Assembly (NCBI GenBank): GCA_963556255.1
Contig: OY744606.1
Location: 81,415,927-81,479,926 of the forward strand
Direction of reading: 5' to 3'
Length of the DNA: 64,000 bases
DNA from: Allolobophora icterica
Taxonomy: Eukaryota; Annelida; Clitellata; Crassiclitellata; Lumbricidae
Position numbers and translations under genes: made by a program. Each line of letters begins with the position of its first letter. Positions within the stretch are counted from its first letter, which is position 1. Below, in pieces: positions 9,837-19,464 of this stretch. The notes beneath the pieces are model-generated. The model was not told where the DNA came from. It saw only the letters and a list, made by a program, of their open reading frames with translations, and did no database searches.

Positions 9837-11093
9837 ACCGGGCTTAACTTCTACAATTTTGCACCTTTTCACTCGAAACCTTCACTACTGTGTCGGCCTC
9901 GGCATCGGACACTCAGTGGAGGGGTTCGCGTACCCCTTTTCACCGCTAACATGGTGAAAATCCCCCAAAACTCTACCCAACCAACCGTCCCTCACGCTTC
10001 CACTGCAAAGCGGTTCTATTTATGGCGCCGGTATTCCCCAACGTCATTAATAATGCGCATAACGCTCTTCCACTGCCAAGCGGTTCTATTTATGGCGCGG
10101 GTATTCCCCAACGTCATTAATAATGCGCATAACGACGTTGTTTACTTTCGCACAAAATTTAATTACGATCGATTCGAACTATATTCATCGTTTTACAGCA
10201 AAATTGTATGTTCAAAGACTGCTTTACTAAGGGCAGTGACGGCTAGATTTCTGGCGTTTTTCTTTAACCCGCCAACGCCGGGTTTACCCTCTTCGACTGC
10301 GAAGCAGTCAGTCCACGGGAGACTGCGAAGCAGTCGTCGCCAGAGGGCGACTGCGAAGCAGTCAGTCCACGGGAGACTGCGAAGCAGTCGTCGCCACAGG
10401 GCGACTGCGAAGCAGTCAGTCCACGGCAGAGGTCGCAAGACGCGACAAGGCGTATACAACACTGCGAATTCGCTACAGGGATTGAAACTTATAACCCCGG
10501 GCAACGCCGGGTAAACCAGCTAGTTTATAATAAAAGGTGATTCTGATTTAAATTGCTGTAAGAAGTCAGACGCTTGGACAACCTCAGTTTGGACTTAGAA
10601 TTGAACCCAATTTAACCTGACTGACTCATCTGTTTTTTGCTGAGCACTGCTTGCTCACTTGGCTTTCATAGGTGCTGAAGAACTGCAGATCATGACAACT
10701 GGCAACAATAATAATAATTACAATTCTAACACTCGAAGTTACACAAAATACTTAATTTCTCTAACATTTCATAAATACATTTAACGCTTGTTAAACTGCA
10801 TACTAAATTTACACCAACCCACTAGAAATATTGTCATGTTGAAAAATCAGTAACATCGTGATTACAGCGGTTGTGTATCATGCGCCGCAAAGGCAGTCAA
10901 CTTAAAAACCAGCCAAGATCAAACAGGTTTAGCTGAGGATCGAAAGCTTACAGCAACTGCATGATCATCGACGTTCTGGAAGATGACTGCGTCTGAATAT
11001 ATGTCTCGCTTTAGGGTTCGTGGAGGTTCTGGTCCAGGGAAGCTGCTTGGCTTCACTGGCTCCAAGTGGAAGTCCTCTGGCACAGTCATAGCT
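808..11093 (-). CDS. KY/hillarin-like protein with two transglutaminase-like modules (partial gene)
   Basis: Nine exons on the minus strand, in coding order: 11093-10952, 9355-9270, 8709-8569, 6055-4933, 4645-4361, 3396-3308, 2582-2442, 2159-1985, 1059-808. All junctions are GT/AG and every phase agrees, giving about 811 codons. They encode two copies of the KY (kyphoscoliosis peptidase)/hillarin transglutaminase-like domain. Family hallmarks are HSWNAVY..W.L.D.W around the His and Asp, followed by D(E/D)(F/Y)YF...HFP...WQLL. In vertebrates KY is a muscle Z-disc-associated protein; Drosophila Hillarin is a septin/cytoskeletal partner. That role is family knowledge, not shown here. The catalytic Cys expected in the NCDGYA-like motif is Lys (module A) and Arg (module B), so both modules look like pseudoenzymes. 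The first exon starts in mid-codon, so an upstream exon is missing; the 3' end leaves the window. It could instead be two adjacent genes, because an in-frame TGA lies at 4911-4909 just past the proposed splice donor. Confidence 0.82.
1205..1425 (+). repeat. Degenerate tandem repeat, unit about 45 bp
   Basis: Five to six diverged units built around CTATATCTGACCATTGAA followed by a GGTTACAC-like segment. It lies in the intron between the module B exons 2159-1985 and 1059-808. The rest of that intron (1426-1984) shows nothing recognisable. Confidence 0.7.
1985..2159 (-). CDS. KY-like gene, module B exon with catalytic His/Asp region
   Basis: A 175-nt exon (acceptor GTTACAG, donor CAG|GTGACG). 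It encodes [18 protein letters not shown], then [18 protein letters not shown] and [11 protein letters not shown]. The split Arg codon joins the previous exon to give CRYAGLNC, matching CRLAGVQC of vertebrate KY. The His of HSW and the Asp of LVD, the second and third members of the transglutaminase triad, are present. Confidence 0.85.
2442..2582 (-). CDS. KY-like gene, module B exon covering the lost Cys site
   Basis: A 141-nt exon (acceptor TTTCCAG, donor TGCAG|GTCTGC), identical in length and phase to its module A counterpart 8709-8569. It encodes [16 protein letters not shown] and later [18 protein letters not shown]. Aligned with the KTNCDGYAGLFERMCR region of KY, the nucleophilic Cys position is Arg. 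Confidence 0.85.
2641..2752 (+). repeat. 28-bp tandem repeat, four units
   Basis: ATGTAAGCAAGTAAGGAAGT begins each unit, at 2641, 2669, 2697 and 2725: an exact 28-bp period with minor changes in the last unit. It is intronic in the KY-like gene. Confidence 0.9.
2824..3052 (+). repeat. Tandem repeat of about 66 bp, three to four units
   Basis: The motif CTCCATCTGCTCAAAGATGC, followed by a CATCAGTCATACCATCATTC-type segment, is repeated three times with a partial fourth. The open frames across it come from the repeat. Intronic in the KY-like gene. Confidence 0.85.
3079..3218 (+). repeat. 18-bp tandem repeat, eight units
   Basis: About eight near-perfect copies of CATCTGGTGAAATCAATA. The unit is a multiple of three, so it creates long spurious open frames (SIHLVK repeats on plus, PDVLIS repeats on minus). 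It lies immediately 3' of exon 3396-3308 in transcription order, within the same intron as the 28-bp and 66-bp arrays. Confidence 0.95.
3308..3396 (-). CDS. KY-like gene, module B first core exon
   Basis: An 89-nt exon (acceptor GTTGTAG, donor GCGAG|GTCTGT). It encodes [18 protein letters not shown] followed by ITDELEKAR. It is the counterpart of exon 9355-9270 in module A ([17 protein letters not shown]), and the LEKAR/AIF junction matches LERVRAIW in vertebrate KY. Confidence 0.82.
4240..4280 (+). repeat. Retroposon-like 3' tail
   Basis: GGGATCAATAAAAAGTGATT followed by a GATTG repeat resembles the short-repeat tail of a LINE or SINE. The body cannot be recognised. The rest of the 3397-4360 intron is AT-rich with nothing else supported. 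Confidence 0.35.
4361..4645 (-). CDS. KY-like gene, acidic linker exon between modules
   Basis: A 285-nt exon (95 codons, phase 0 both ends; donor GAG|GTAAAT). It starts with an acidic [12 protein letters not shown] stretch, continues through [20 protein letters not shown], and ends in [18 protein letters not shown]. The tail resembles the end of exon 11093-10952 ([13 protein letters not shown]), so each module is preceded by a similar N-terminal linker. The acceptor (TTGACTTGAAAG) has a poor pyrimidine tract, which is the main doubt about joining it to exon 6055-4933. If it is not spliced, this exon may belong to the start of a second gene. Confidence 0.68.
4933..6055 (-). CDS. KY-like gene, module A large exon (His/Asp region and C-terminal half)
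   Basis: A 1123-nt exon encoding 374 codons. It begins [18 protein letters not shown], carries [20 protein letters not shown] (His and Asp present) and [20 protein letters not shown], and continues through the beta-rich C-terminal repeats ([33 protein letters not shown]). The acceptor is GTGCAG. The end is a choice: donor CAG|GTAGAC at 4933, in phase with the next exon, or read-through to TGA at 4911-4909, which adds seven residues and ends the gene. In module B the same region is divided among at least two exons. Confidence 0.88.
6362..6971 (-). mobile_element. mariner-type element remnant with TA target site
   Basis: About 33-bp terminal inverted repeats (CACGGTGGTTCAAT... at 6362; inverted at about 6939-6971) differ at one or two positions and are flanked by TA. 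On the minus strand near 6600-6485 the reading [17 protein letters not shown]... then RLQACVQAE, a stop, GHFGHLL resembles the C-terminal end of mariner transposases. The transposase is otherwise deleted and contains a stop, so the 610-bp copy is dead. It lies in an intron of the KY-like gene. Confidence 0.8.
7763..8197. mobile_element. MITE-like inverted-repeat element
   Basis: ATATGTGATGCTGCATATGA with a following GGGACCACA segment (7763-7810) recurs inverted at about 8150-8197. The arms are about 45 bp with several mismatches and enclose about 340 bp of non-coding DNA. A TA-rich flank prevents defining a target duplication. Intronic. Confidence 0.6.
8569..8709 (-). CDS. KY-like gene, module A exon covering the lost Cys site
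   Basis: A 141-nt exon (acceptor TTTTAACAACAG, donor GCTCG|GTCAGT). It encodes [17 protein letters not shown] and then [17 protein letters not shown]. Same length and phase as 2582-2442. At the catalytic Cys position (NCDGYA in KY) the residue is Lys within GKGSYA. Confidence 0.85.
9270..9355 (-). CDS. KY-like gene, module A first core exon
   Basis: An 86-nt exon (acceptor GTGACAG, donor GCGAG|GTTGGT). It encodes [18 protein letters not shown] and then YGELEKAR, the start of the transglutaminase-like fold. It is one codon shorter than the paralogous exon 3396-3308 and has the same phases. Confidence 0.8.
9478..9677 (-). mobile_element. tRNA-derived SINE
   Basis: On the minus strand, 9677-9607 folds like a tRNA. 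It has an acceptor stem GTCCG/CGGAC, a box A-like TAGCGCATTGGATA, a 7-base anticodon-type loop with T at position 33, and a box B-like GATCGAGTCCC. It is followed by a body containing GCAGTGCGTTTGCAGGCG and a tail ATTAAAGAATA. The same body and tail, ending in (TTAC)n, occur near 16220-16280 and, more diverged, near 36240-36290, so this is a dispersed family. Intronic in the KY-like gene. Confidence 0.7.
9769..10524 (+). mobile_element. Non-autonomous Helentron/HINE-like rolling-circle element
   Basis: It begins TCTATATAAATAAAGCGAGA, then a (GTCT)n tract at about 9795-9833. It ends with a GC hairpin (CCCGG...CCGGG, 10496-10511) and CAGCTAGT. A 5' TC end, a GTCY microsatellite near the 5' end and a 3' hairpin before CTAG(T) are the signature of Helentron-associated elements (DINE-1 type). 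It contains a 70-bp direct duplication at about 9997-10137 and a hairpin array at 10295-10417. No Rep/helicase reading frame is present. It sits in an intron of the KY-like gene. Confidence 0.72.
10295..10417. repeat. Array of five identical hairpins
   Basis: GACTGCGAAGCAGTC, a 6-bp stem with a GAA loop, occurs at 10295, 10321, 10349, 10375 and 10403, with alternating 26/28-bp spacing (54-bp higher unit). It lies inside the Helentron-like element. Confidence 0.92.
10952..11093 (-). CDS. KY-like gene, most upstream recognised exon (linker before module A)
   Basis: A 142-nt exon (acceptor TTTGTGCAG, donor GTTGCT|GTAAGC). It encodes [20 protein letters not shown], then [19 protein letters not shown]. 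It enters with one base finishing a codon, so another exon is expected upstream. Alternatively the ATG at 11089-11087 is the start and the acceptor is fortuitous. The [13 protein letters not shown] tail matches [13 protein letters not shown] of exon 4645-4361. No upstream coding exon could be recognised between 11.1 and 31 kb. Confidence 0.68.
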
Positions 11094-11299
11094 CTGCACA
11101 AACAGACAAAATGAAGACTAGAACTCAGAAGTTATTACACTGCAAGACACTAGGCATAATGTGATCCTCCATTGTACTATATAAACCTTATTCATCAAAA
11201 ATTAAACTTCATGCATACTTGGTTTATAAGTTTTCATTTTGCCTTATCTCACTTTATCTTTATCTTGGACCTCCTGATATGCAACTCAGTAGATTATTC

Positions 11300-11455
11300 T
11301 CCCTCCCTTCCCTTCACTCCACCTTCCCCTCTTCTTATTCTCCCCCTCTGTGTCCCTCTTCTCTCTCCCTCTCTGTCTCTGTCTCCTTCTCCCGTTCTCC
11401 GTGTCTCTCTCTCTCTTTGATTCTGTCCGTCTGTCTGTCTGTCTGTCCCCTTTTT
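11300..11455 (+). repeat. Pyrimidine-rich low-complexity tract
   Basis: TCCCTC/TCTCTG-rich sequence passes into a short (TCTG)n run. Open frames here are compositional. From 11460 to 13230 I see no gene: AT-rich DNA with a repeated ATTATGCTAATGAGC (near 11713 and 11747) and no other clear structure. Confidence 0.8.
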
Positions 11456-13232
11456 TGTCTCTATAACATTCTAAATGGAAGTATATACTTTTTCTATAGC
11501 GACCGTATGGCCTCGATCCTGCTCACTTTCAATACATCTTAACCCTTCACAAATAGAATTCCACATATAAACCGCCCTCCGTCAACACTAAACAAACCTA
11601 TCTCAGCAAACCAAACTTCAAAGCGGGAGACCGTTAGCTACCCTACCCACCGTCTTTAAATCACCCACCGCTGCATTTCAACCCTTTTATGTCGAAAAGC
11701 CTCCACATATTATTATGCTAATGAGCGGACGGCATATATGAATAAATTATGCTAATGAGCTGAACGATGCAAAAATGGCGCTGGTAAATGGAAATACCGG
11801 CTTCAGCCTAACGCGATGTTCGGCATATTTTGCACCGAATCCTTTACTAAAATCATCGCTTTAGACGATTTTTCGAAAAACCATCTAAACCTCACTTAAA
11901 GCAAAAATCGTTAGATGCGTCCGCGATGACCTCTGCAAAGTTGTATCAACTGTCTAGACGCCGTTGAACGCAGAGGTTCCGATCGATACTTAGTCGAACA
12001 TAAATTATGTTATAAATTATAATTTATAGAATAACCTGCAACGATTTGTGATATCACTACATAGCTGTTTATTTGCCTACGAATTCACTTCCCCTTAATT
12101 TATTAAATGCATAAATCTAAAAGAAATTCGTTACATGCCTGCAATATAAGTCAACACATACACCTCCAGCAGACCGGACAAGACTGTTCTGTTTTCGTGC
12201 AGCCTACCGATAATAAAAGACTCGAATCACTCGATGCAGCGTCCATCAGAGCAACTGGGTCCCCTCCCCTCAACAGGGCGGCTGCAGCATTTGAGTCAAC
12301 ATACGCAACCACCATCATCATCTGCCCACATGCAAGCCAGATGCACTCGTCCGCATGGTTAATTTATTCAGTCTCCAGCCCTTCCCCAGACCTATGAAAA
12401 TTCTAACCTATGAAATTCTATAGCCTACAGAGGCCTATAATTAGGAGTCCATGGTTAACCATCCCCCTCGACAGGCATATTGATTAACGCGAAAATAGAA
12501 GCGAATCGCATTTACGAACAACAGTAATAATTAATCTAAAATGTAAATCGTGGCATTTTCAGTGTTATGGCACACACAGTTATAAATGCGATGCTTTTAT
12601 ATCAGAGAGACCAGCTGGGCTTATAGGATCAGTCCCAATCCGCCATTTTCAAGATGTTTGGTCAATGTCTCAATGTCTAGTCAATGTCTAGTAGGCTAGG
12701 ATAGGGCCTGCACCAACAGCGGCAGAGCTAGACTATTAAGTCAGAAGGTGCGAGTATAAATTCAACGGTAATTAAAGTTTGGGCCTTAAAGTGAAAATTT
12801 AGCCCGCCCAAATTAGGTCGGGCGTTCATTGATTAGGCCTTGTCCCTCAATAGCATATCGTCATAGTCATATATAGGCCTAAGTCGTTCACAAGGCGGAG
12901 TATAATAGCCTAATCGACACGGGCCTGCGCTGACTTAATGATGGGTAGAAACGTAATCTTCTGTTGGCTAAATCAAAGCCATTACTAATGCCCGTAGTGA
13001 TAAGAGGGAACCCGCCATTCAAAGAGTAGGCCTATTACTACCGGAACTGTCTCTTGTTTATCAGCTATAGGAGGCGGCAAAACTATTGCTTGTTTTCAGC
13101 GCATGTTGCACGGGTCATGAATTCCTGATCATGCCTGAGCAACATCGTCATTGATCTCTCGCTTTTTGACGGGTAGTAGGCGTAAATGTATGGCCTCGAA
13201 TATTTGGGTCAGAGCCATTCTAAAGAAGTTAA

Positions 13233-13711
13233 CCCTATTCCCTATAGGGGCTTATAGCAGCGGTTTCATTCAAGCTTCATTTTTATTGTACTACCAGGTA
13301 AAATATGTTTGCGTACCACCAGCAAAGGTCAGATCAAAAACGACAGGCGAGCGCGAATTCCCCTTGCAATAAACGTAGGACCGTACATGTAGGTAGATAA
13401 ATTTAAAAATTAATATAGGCCTATAACATATCAACAAAAAAGGAAAAATAAAATCACTATAACAGAGTGTTAATGCGAACTGTGGGCTTGTTTCGACAAG
13501 CACAGATTTACAATATCTGTTTTAATATTTGTCAATTTCAAACGCAAATCTAGTTCGAGTTCAAGCTTTGTTCTGTATTTGAAGTTTTTCTCTCGCGTAC
13601 CACCTATATATAGCGACACCTGGCGTACCACTGGTGGTACGTACGTGTACTGAACCACCGTTTAAAACCGCTGGCCTACAGGAACTAAGCTAGAGCTATG
13701 TTCCTATAGGG
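13233..13711. mobile_element. TTAA-flanked piggyBac-like MITE with internal hAT-like ends
   Basis: TTAA at 13229-13232 and 13712-13715 flank CCCTATTCC...CCTATAGGG termini, the layout of piggyBac-family elements (TTAA duplication, CCC/GGG ends). Just inside lie CAGCGGTTT (13258) and AAACCGCTG (about 13667-13675), ends of hAT type with weakly similar 8-bp flanks (GCTTATAG/GCCTACAG). It may therefore be a hAT remnant inside, or subterminal repeats. The segment CGACACCTGGCGTACCA near 13615 recurs near 30483. No transposase is visible. Confidence 0.6.
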
Positions 13712-13816
13712 TTAAGTTCACTCAAAGCCTGTGGATAAAGAAGTATAGGCCTACCACAATGTGAAAAGGTCCAACCAAATGCATGGTTTCTAAGTTACGC
13801 ACGGGTTTGTTTAATC

Positions 13817-13818
13817 CC

Positions 13819-13851
<33 letters not shown>

Positions 13852-13959
13852 GTCTGTCTGTCTGTCTGTGTTGTGTCTGTCTGTGTGTGTTGTGTGTCTG
13901 TCTGTCTGTCTGTGTTGTGTCTGTCTGTCTGTGTTGTGTTTGTCTGTATGTCTGTTTTG

Positions 13960-14050
<91 letters not shown>
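13817..14050 (+). repeat. (CTGT)n microsatellite
   Basis: About 230 bp of CTGT repeats with a few TGTGT interruptions in the first half; the last 90 bp are nearly pure. All open frames over it (SVCL and TDRQ repeats) are artefacts. Confidence 0.97.
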
Positions 14051-14224
14051 TATAATTCTCACACGGCATCTTCCTACTTCTGCACAAAGTCCATCGACTT
14101 TCAACAATGGATTCCCGGTCGTTGTTACAAATTACCTTACATAACTAATTAGTTCATAATTATTTCGTGACGCTTCACAGTCAGTTATTGTGGGTGACCT
14201 ACAGGGCTTCTTATGACAACTTCC

Positions 14225-16011
14225 AGTAGCCCAATCATGGCACGAAATGATAGAATGGATGATAGAACAGTATGACAGACTAGATGATTGCCCGTCATAT
14301 ATGACGGGGAGGGAGAGGGAGAGGCAGGGCGTATAGGACGTCACCAATCGATGCTTCCGCCTGAACATGCCGTCAGATCGTGTGCCATATTGAGGGCCTG
14401 GCGCCGGGAGGGAAGGCGGGAGAGATGGAGGCAGTAACAGGGAGAGGGATGGAGGGAAGGAGTTAGAGGGAGGTGAGGCAGAGGTATGGTGGGAGTGAAT
14501 TTAGGGTGCCTATAAGGCTGGCCGACCGATGCATCAACTGCAGCCACTAATCGATTGGAGTCATCCTACGGCCTCTGAGGCAGCAGGAGTCACAGCGTTT
14601 GTCTTACGACAGACAGATGTACAGATGTATCATGTATACACAGAGCTCAGAAACTATATTATTAAAGAACGACAGAACAGTATACAAGGGATGGCAATCG
14701 ACAGATTTTGTCGTCTGATTCTGGTCAGGCAATCACATGGCATGAACAACGAAGGGAGTCGACATACAGTCGATGATCCGGTTAACTACATCGGTGTAGG
14801 TTGCGTCTCATGCGCCTCTGAAGTAGAGAGTGTGCGGATCGCTGTTCACTTCCCGATGCTGGCTTATTTCATAAATTTGATTCTCGGGGTAGCACGGTCC
14901 GTACACAGGGACCTTAAATGACGTGATGCCCATTCAAACGGGCAGTGGTGGTGAAGGATCTCACCCGATCAATTCATTGAAAATGAGTCAGGTCAAGGGC
15001 ATATGGTCGCTATTTTAAAACGTGTACATTTACATTTACAGATAGAATGATCATGCAGAAACAACGTCGCCTTTGCCCCTTGACACTTCCAGCTTTAGTG
15101 GCCAACATTATCAATATAGCTACGGCTACGGTGACGGTAGTACGGTACTACGAACAGTTGGCATGTTCATGCTTAAGACGTACTCGACCTTTCCTGCAGG
15201 GCAGTTGGACTTGAAACGGAGAAGCTGAACGTCGCCAAACATAAGTTTACTCCGCAGCAATTCACATAATTACTGATGATGGCGCGCATTGTCGTCGACC
15301 GCCAGCTAGGTCAGAAGCGCCGACAATTATAGGTAGGAGCATATACTGTCATCCTCTCCTCACGAGACTATCGCTACCCTAAGTCTGCGCATTTTGGCCA
15401 GCAGAGAAGCGATGACATATAATCCGACCTGTTCTTCATACGGGGGTGGGGGGTTCCTAGTTACGCTAGCATTCGTTAGCGACTGAATAACCGAATGACT
15501 GAATGACACGAAGTACAAACGACAAACCTGTCTGGCTTTTCCATTCGGAGCCAAATTCGACCCATACTAGTGGTAAAAGTCACACTAGAAAATAACAGTG
15601 TCTAATTATTCACCGCCTAATTATACACTCGCAGCTGTAATTCCGATTTTAATGGCACAGAAATCCACAGACGCACAATCCTCGTTCCCTGCAAACTCTG
15701 GGGTGGGAATACCACGTAGGCCTACAAGCGTGATACTGCAACAGGACTATATTTCACAGCTATAGATCCTATGCAAATCGACCCTGGAAGGACAGATGCA
15801 TCGAAATTCACCCCTGAAATGATAATGTTATACCGCTTGTGTAACAATAGGTCTGCTATGCTTCCACAAACTCCGGCATTCATCTAAGCTGTCATCTGGG
15901 CTACCACAATGGAGTATGTTGTGTGCGCACGCTATGGCCTATATGATAAAGGGCCGAATGACATCTCAGAGAAATACATATTAAAGGATTAAGCCAGACT
16001 GGAAGACACAA
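14225..16011 (+). repeat. Dispersed repeat block, copy 1 of 2
   Basis: A block of about 1.8 kb is repeated in the same orientation at 23932-25980, with point changes and small indels. It begins AGTAGCCCAATCATGGCACG and ends near ATTAAAGGATTAAGCCAGA. It contains a 130-codon open frame (14529-14921) whose C-terminal part is conserved in copy 2 (YHVYTELRNYIIKERQN; later EVESVRIAVHFPMLAYF). I do not recognise this protein; it could be part of a mobile-element product or chance. No terminal repeats or target duplications of the block are evident. Confidence 0.8.
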
Positions 16012-16219
16012 TATTGTGGCGGACAGGCCACAAGGCTTGAATGTAGGTTACATCAATAATAGCTGTCTTGTTGACGCGTTATCCGGCGACATAATGCATC
16101 ATAGGGCGCCAGCGGCCGATGCGTAGATGGAAGCGTTAGCGTGATATCATAACAGCCAATATTTAAGTTTTAGCTTATTTTTGCCATTTTAGCGATTTAA
16201 GTAATTAATTAATATAAGA

Positions 16220-16410
16220 AGTAAGTAAGTAAGTAAGTATATTCTTTAATGAACCGCCTGCAAACGCACTGCGGCTAACAGACATGTTACGCATGAAACA
16301 AAGGAAATACCGGTACAATAAAAGAAAAATGCAATTGGAAAATGTTATAAGAAAAATGTCCTTAAAACAAGAAGGAAAGCGTCTCAGATAAGACGCCTTC
16401 CGGTCCAATA
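16220..16410 (-). mobile_element. SINE 3' fragment with (TTAC)n tail
   Basis: On the minus strand the sequence reads GCAGTGCGTTTGCAGGCGGT, then TTCATTAAAGAATATACTTACTTAC. This matches the body and tail of the tRNA-derived SINE at 9677-9478. Only the 3' part is clear. The flanks 16012-16219 and 16411-16740 hold nothing recognised. Confidence 0.55.
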
Positions 16411-16740
16411 ATTAAGGCCTAAAGCTAGGGCGACCATAAATATAATGTTGACAATCTTTCTCTCTTGGACACCTGTATTTGAGAAGATCGTAATGGGCTA
16501 GTATATAAGTATGGAGGCCAGAATATATTTTACGTGCCAGACCATAGCATGCAGACAGATGGGTAAAGGCTGCCTCACGGTGCATTACCTTTAACGTAGT
16601 GCGGCAACGTTGCGCTCTGCATATACGACACGGTGCTTTAGTGTCGTTGGTTAGGGGTTAGGTTACGAATGATTTTACGGACACGGCGTCCGGTACAAGG
16701 CTAATCAGTACGCTCCCGAGTGACAGCCGCTCCAAAGTCG

Positions 16741-18235
16741 GTCTGACCGGTGCTGGCAAAACGCCGATTCAACAGGGTATGGGCCCACCCTGTTGTAGAT
16801 CGCGAGAAGTACCGAGTCTGATCGTGGAAGGATGATTCGGGGAAGGACCGATCCTGAGAAATAACGGCTCACAGGTCTGTATCGGTAAAGACGGGGAAGG
16901 ACCTCGCAGGTTCCGTTCGATACACAGGTCTGTATCAAAAGACGGGGAAGCAGACCCCGTAGATGTCCGTTTTGATATATACGCGGAAAGGCCCCGCTGC
17001 TGACCGTTTTATATACACGGGTAAGGACCCGGTGGTGACTGTCTGATAAACCTCGGGAAAGACCCCGCTTCTGACCGTCAGAGATACACAGGCAAAGACC
17101 CGGTGGTTTCCGTCAGAGATACACGGGCAAAGACCAGCTGTTGACTGTCTGAGATACACGGGCAAAGACCCAGCTGCTGACCGCCTGAGATACACGGGCA
17201 AAGGCTCGGTTGTAGCCGTCAGAGATACGCGGGCAAAGACCCAGCTGGTGACCGTCTGAGATACATGGGCAAAGACCCGGTGGTGGCCGTCTGAGAAACA
17301 CGGGTAAAGTCCCGGTGGTGACCGTCAGAGAAACACGGGCAAAGACCCAGCTGGTGACCGTCTGAGATGCACGGGCAAAGACCCGGTGGTGGCCGTCTGA
17401 GAAACACGGGCAAAGTCCCGGTTGTGACCGTCAGAGAAACACGGGCAAAGTCCCGGTGGTGACCGTCAGAGATACACGGGCAAAGACCCCGTTGGCGATA
17501 ACTCAGTTAAGTATCGTCCATAAAAAGCTAAGCAGTGCGATCCCGAGTTACAGCCGAATCAATCACACACTTGGGTTCTGGATTGACCGTCGATCCGACC
17601 GGGCTGGGGGTCCACCCTGCTGTTGGATCGCGAGCCGGTCTGATTCCCGATTGTGGGAGTTTAACGGGCTGAAAAAACCTCGGGGAGAGACCGATCGTGA
17701 GAGATAAAGAAACCACAGGTCTGTATCGGTAAAGTGCGGAGAAACATTCCGCTGGTGACATCCGGTGAAGTACAGGAACGATCCTGTTGAAGCTATTTGA
17801 TAAATAAGGGGAAGGTCTGTTCGATAACATCGGAGAACTACCAGTAAATTCTCAATTCGCGGTCACCGTGTTTGATTCCCTTGCTCCGTCATAGTTACTC
17901 CCGCGGTTTATCAGTCCGGGAGACCACCCGGACGATCCGACCGTTGTCTGTTCCGGTGTTCGGGAAAGTTCCCACGGTGGAAATCTACACAGGTCTGTGT
18001 GCAATAACGGGGTAAAGCTACTGACATTTACCCCATAGGTGATGTTAGCAGCATCAAGTCCGAGTATCCAGAAACGAAACGTACGAGTCTGTGCGCTCCC
18101 GGGAAAAGACACAACCGTTACGTTCACTATTAGATTCAGAGAGTCTGGTTCAAGGGATACTGCTTGTGGAGTAAGGGCCCACTCTGCTTGTCAGGTCTCG
18201 AGATAGACTAATTCTGAATAGTGGAAGATACAAGG
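16741..18235 (+). repeat. 36-bp minisatellite with flanking higher-order repeats
   Basis: From about 17060 to 17500 a unit of 35-36 bp, CCGTCAGAGATACACGGGCA then AAGACCCGGTGGTGA, repeats about a dozen times with GTCAGA/GTCTGA and GGTGG/AGCTG variants. Either side, related but diverged motifs recur: ACAGGTCTGTATCGGTAAAG near 16872 and 17714, and blocks like GGGCCCACCCTG near 16780, with kin near 17610 and 18176. The 12-residue periodic open frames on the minus strand come from the 36-bp unit. Confidence 0.85.
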
Positions 18236-19464
18236 TTGTGTAAATCGGGTAGGGATGCGTCGCAACGAGAATTAGTAGGGTCAAACTATGAAAAAAAAGT
18301 GATGAACCCGGAACAAATTGCAAGAAAACGTTTTATGATGATTTTCGGGTGCATTTGGTCTGGAGATGAACATACTAAAAGTTTACCAAAATCGGACCAC
18401 GGGAAAAGGTCAAATTTTGGCGCCAAAAAAAGATGGCCGCCAATGGGGAATGAATGACTCAAATGTACACAACTTGCTCAAATCTACAGGAGCAAATCAT
18501 GTAACAATTTGCTAACAGGTGTTTCTAGACTAATTTGACCCTGCTGAAAACGAAAATCGTGGTTAGCAAGCTGGATTTTTAGCGGTTGCATGGAAAAACA
18601 AGATGGCGGACAAAATGGTGGCCAAATATCTTCGAATGGCTGTAAGTAAGGTCATGTATGTGATGGAAACACAATTTTAGAGTCTAAATTAACATTTTCG
18701 GGGTCAAGGAATGCGACGAAACTAAATATACATATGTAACACTGCCAGAAAGCAAAATGGCGGACAAAATGGCGGACAAGTATCTTCGAATGGTTGTAAG
18801 TTAAGTCATGTATGTGATGGAAATTTGATTTTAGAGTCTAAATTAACATTTTCGGGGTCAAGGAATGCGATAGAACTAAAGACACATATGTAGCATTGCC
18901 AAAAAACAAAATGGCGGCAAAATATCTTCAACTGGCTATACGTAAATCGTCTACATAAAGTCGTGTATATGATGGAAACATGATTCTATAGTCTAAAGTA
19001 ACAATTTCTGGATCAAGGAATGCGATGAAACTAAAGACACGTATGTAGCACTGCCAAAAAAACAAAATGGCGGACAAAATGGCGGCCAACTATCTTCGAA
19101 TGGCTGTAAGTAATGTCATGTATGTGATGGAAACATGATTTTTTTAGAGTCTAAGGTAACAATTTCCGGATCAAGGAATGCGATGAAACTAAAGACACGT
19201 ATGTAGCACTGCCAAAAAAACAAAATGGCGGACAAAATGGCAGCCAACTATCTTCGAATGGCTGTAAGTAATGTCATGTATGTGATGGAAACATGATTTT
19301 TTTAGAGTCTAAATTAACATTTTCTGGGTTAAGGAATGCGATGGAACTAAAGACACATATGTAGCACTGCCAAAAAACAGATGGCAGAATTACTATCCAG
19401 AGGCGCTCTTAGCACAGAAGCCCCGGGGAAAAGAAATGTCTTTAGGGAGCGCGAGACCGACGAG

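Noticed and set aside
13722..14152. Several open frames with TDRQ or SVCL repeats
   Set aside because: These are translations of the (CTGT)n microsatellite in several frames.
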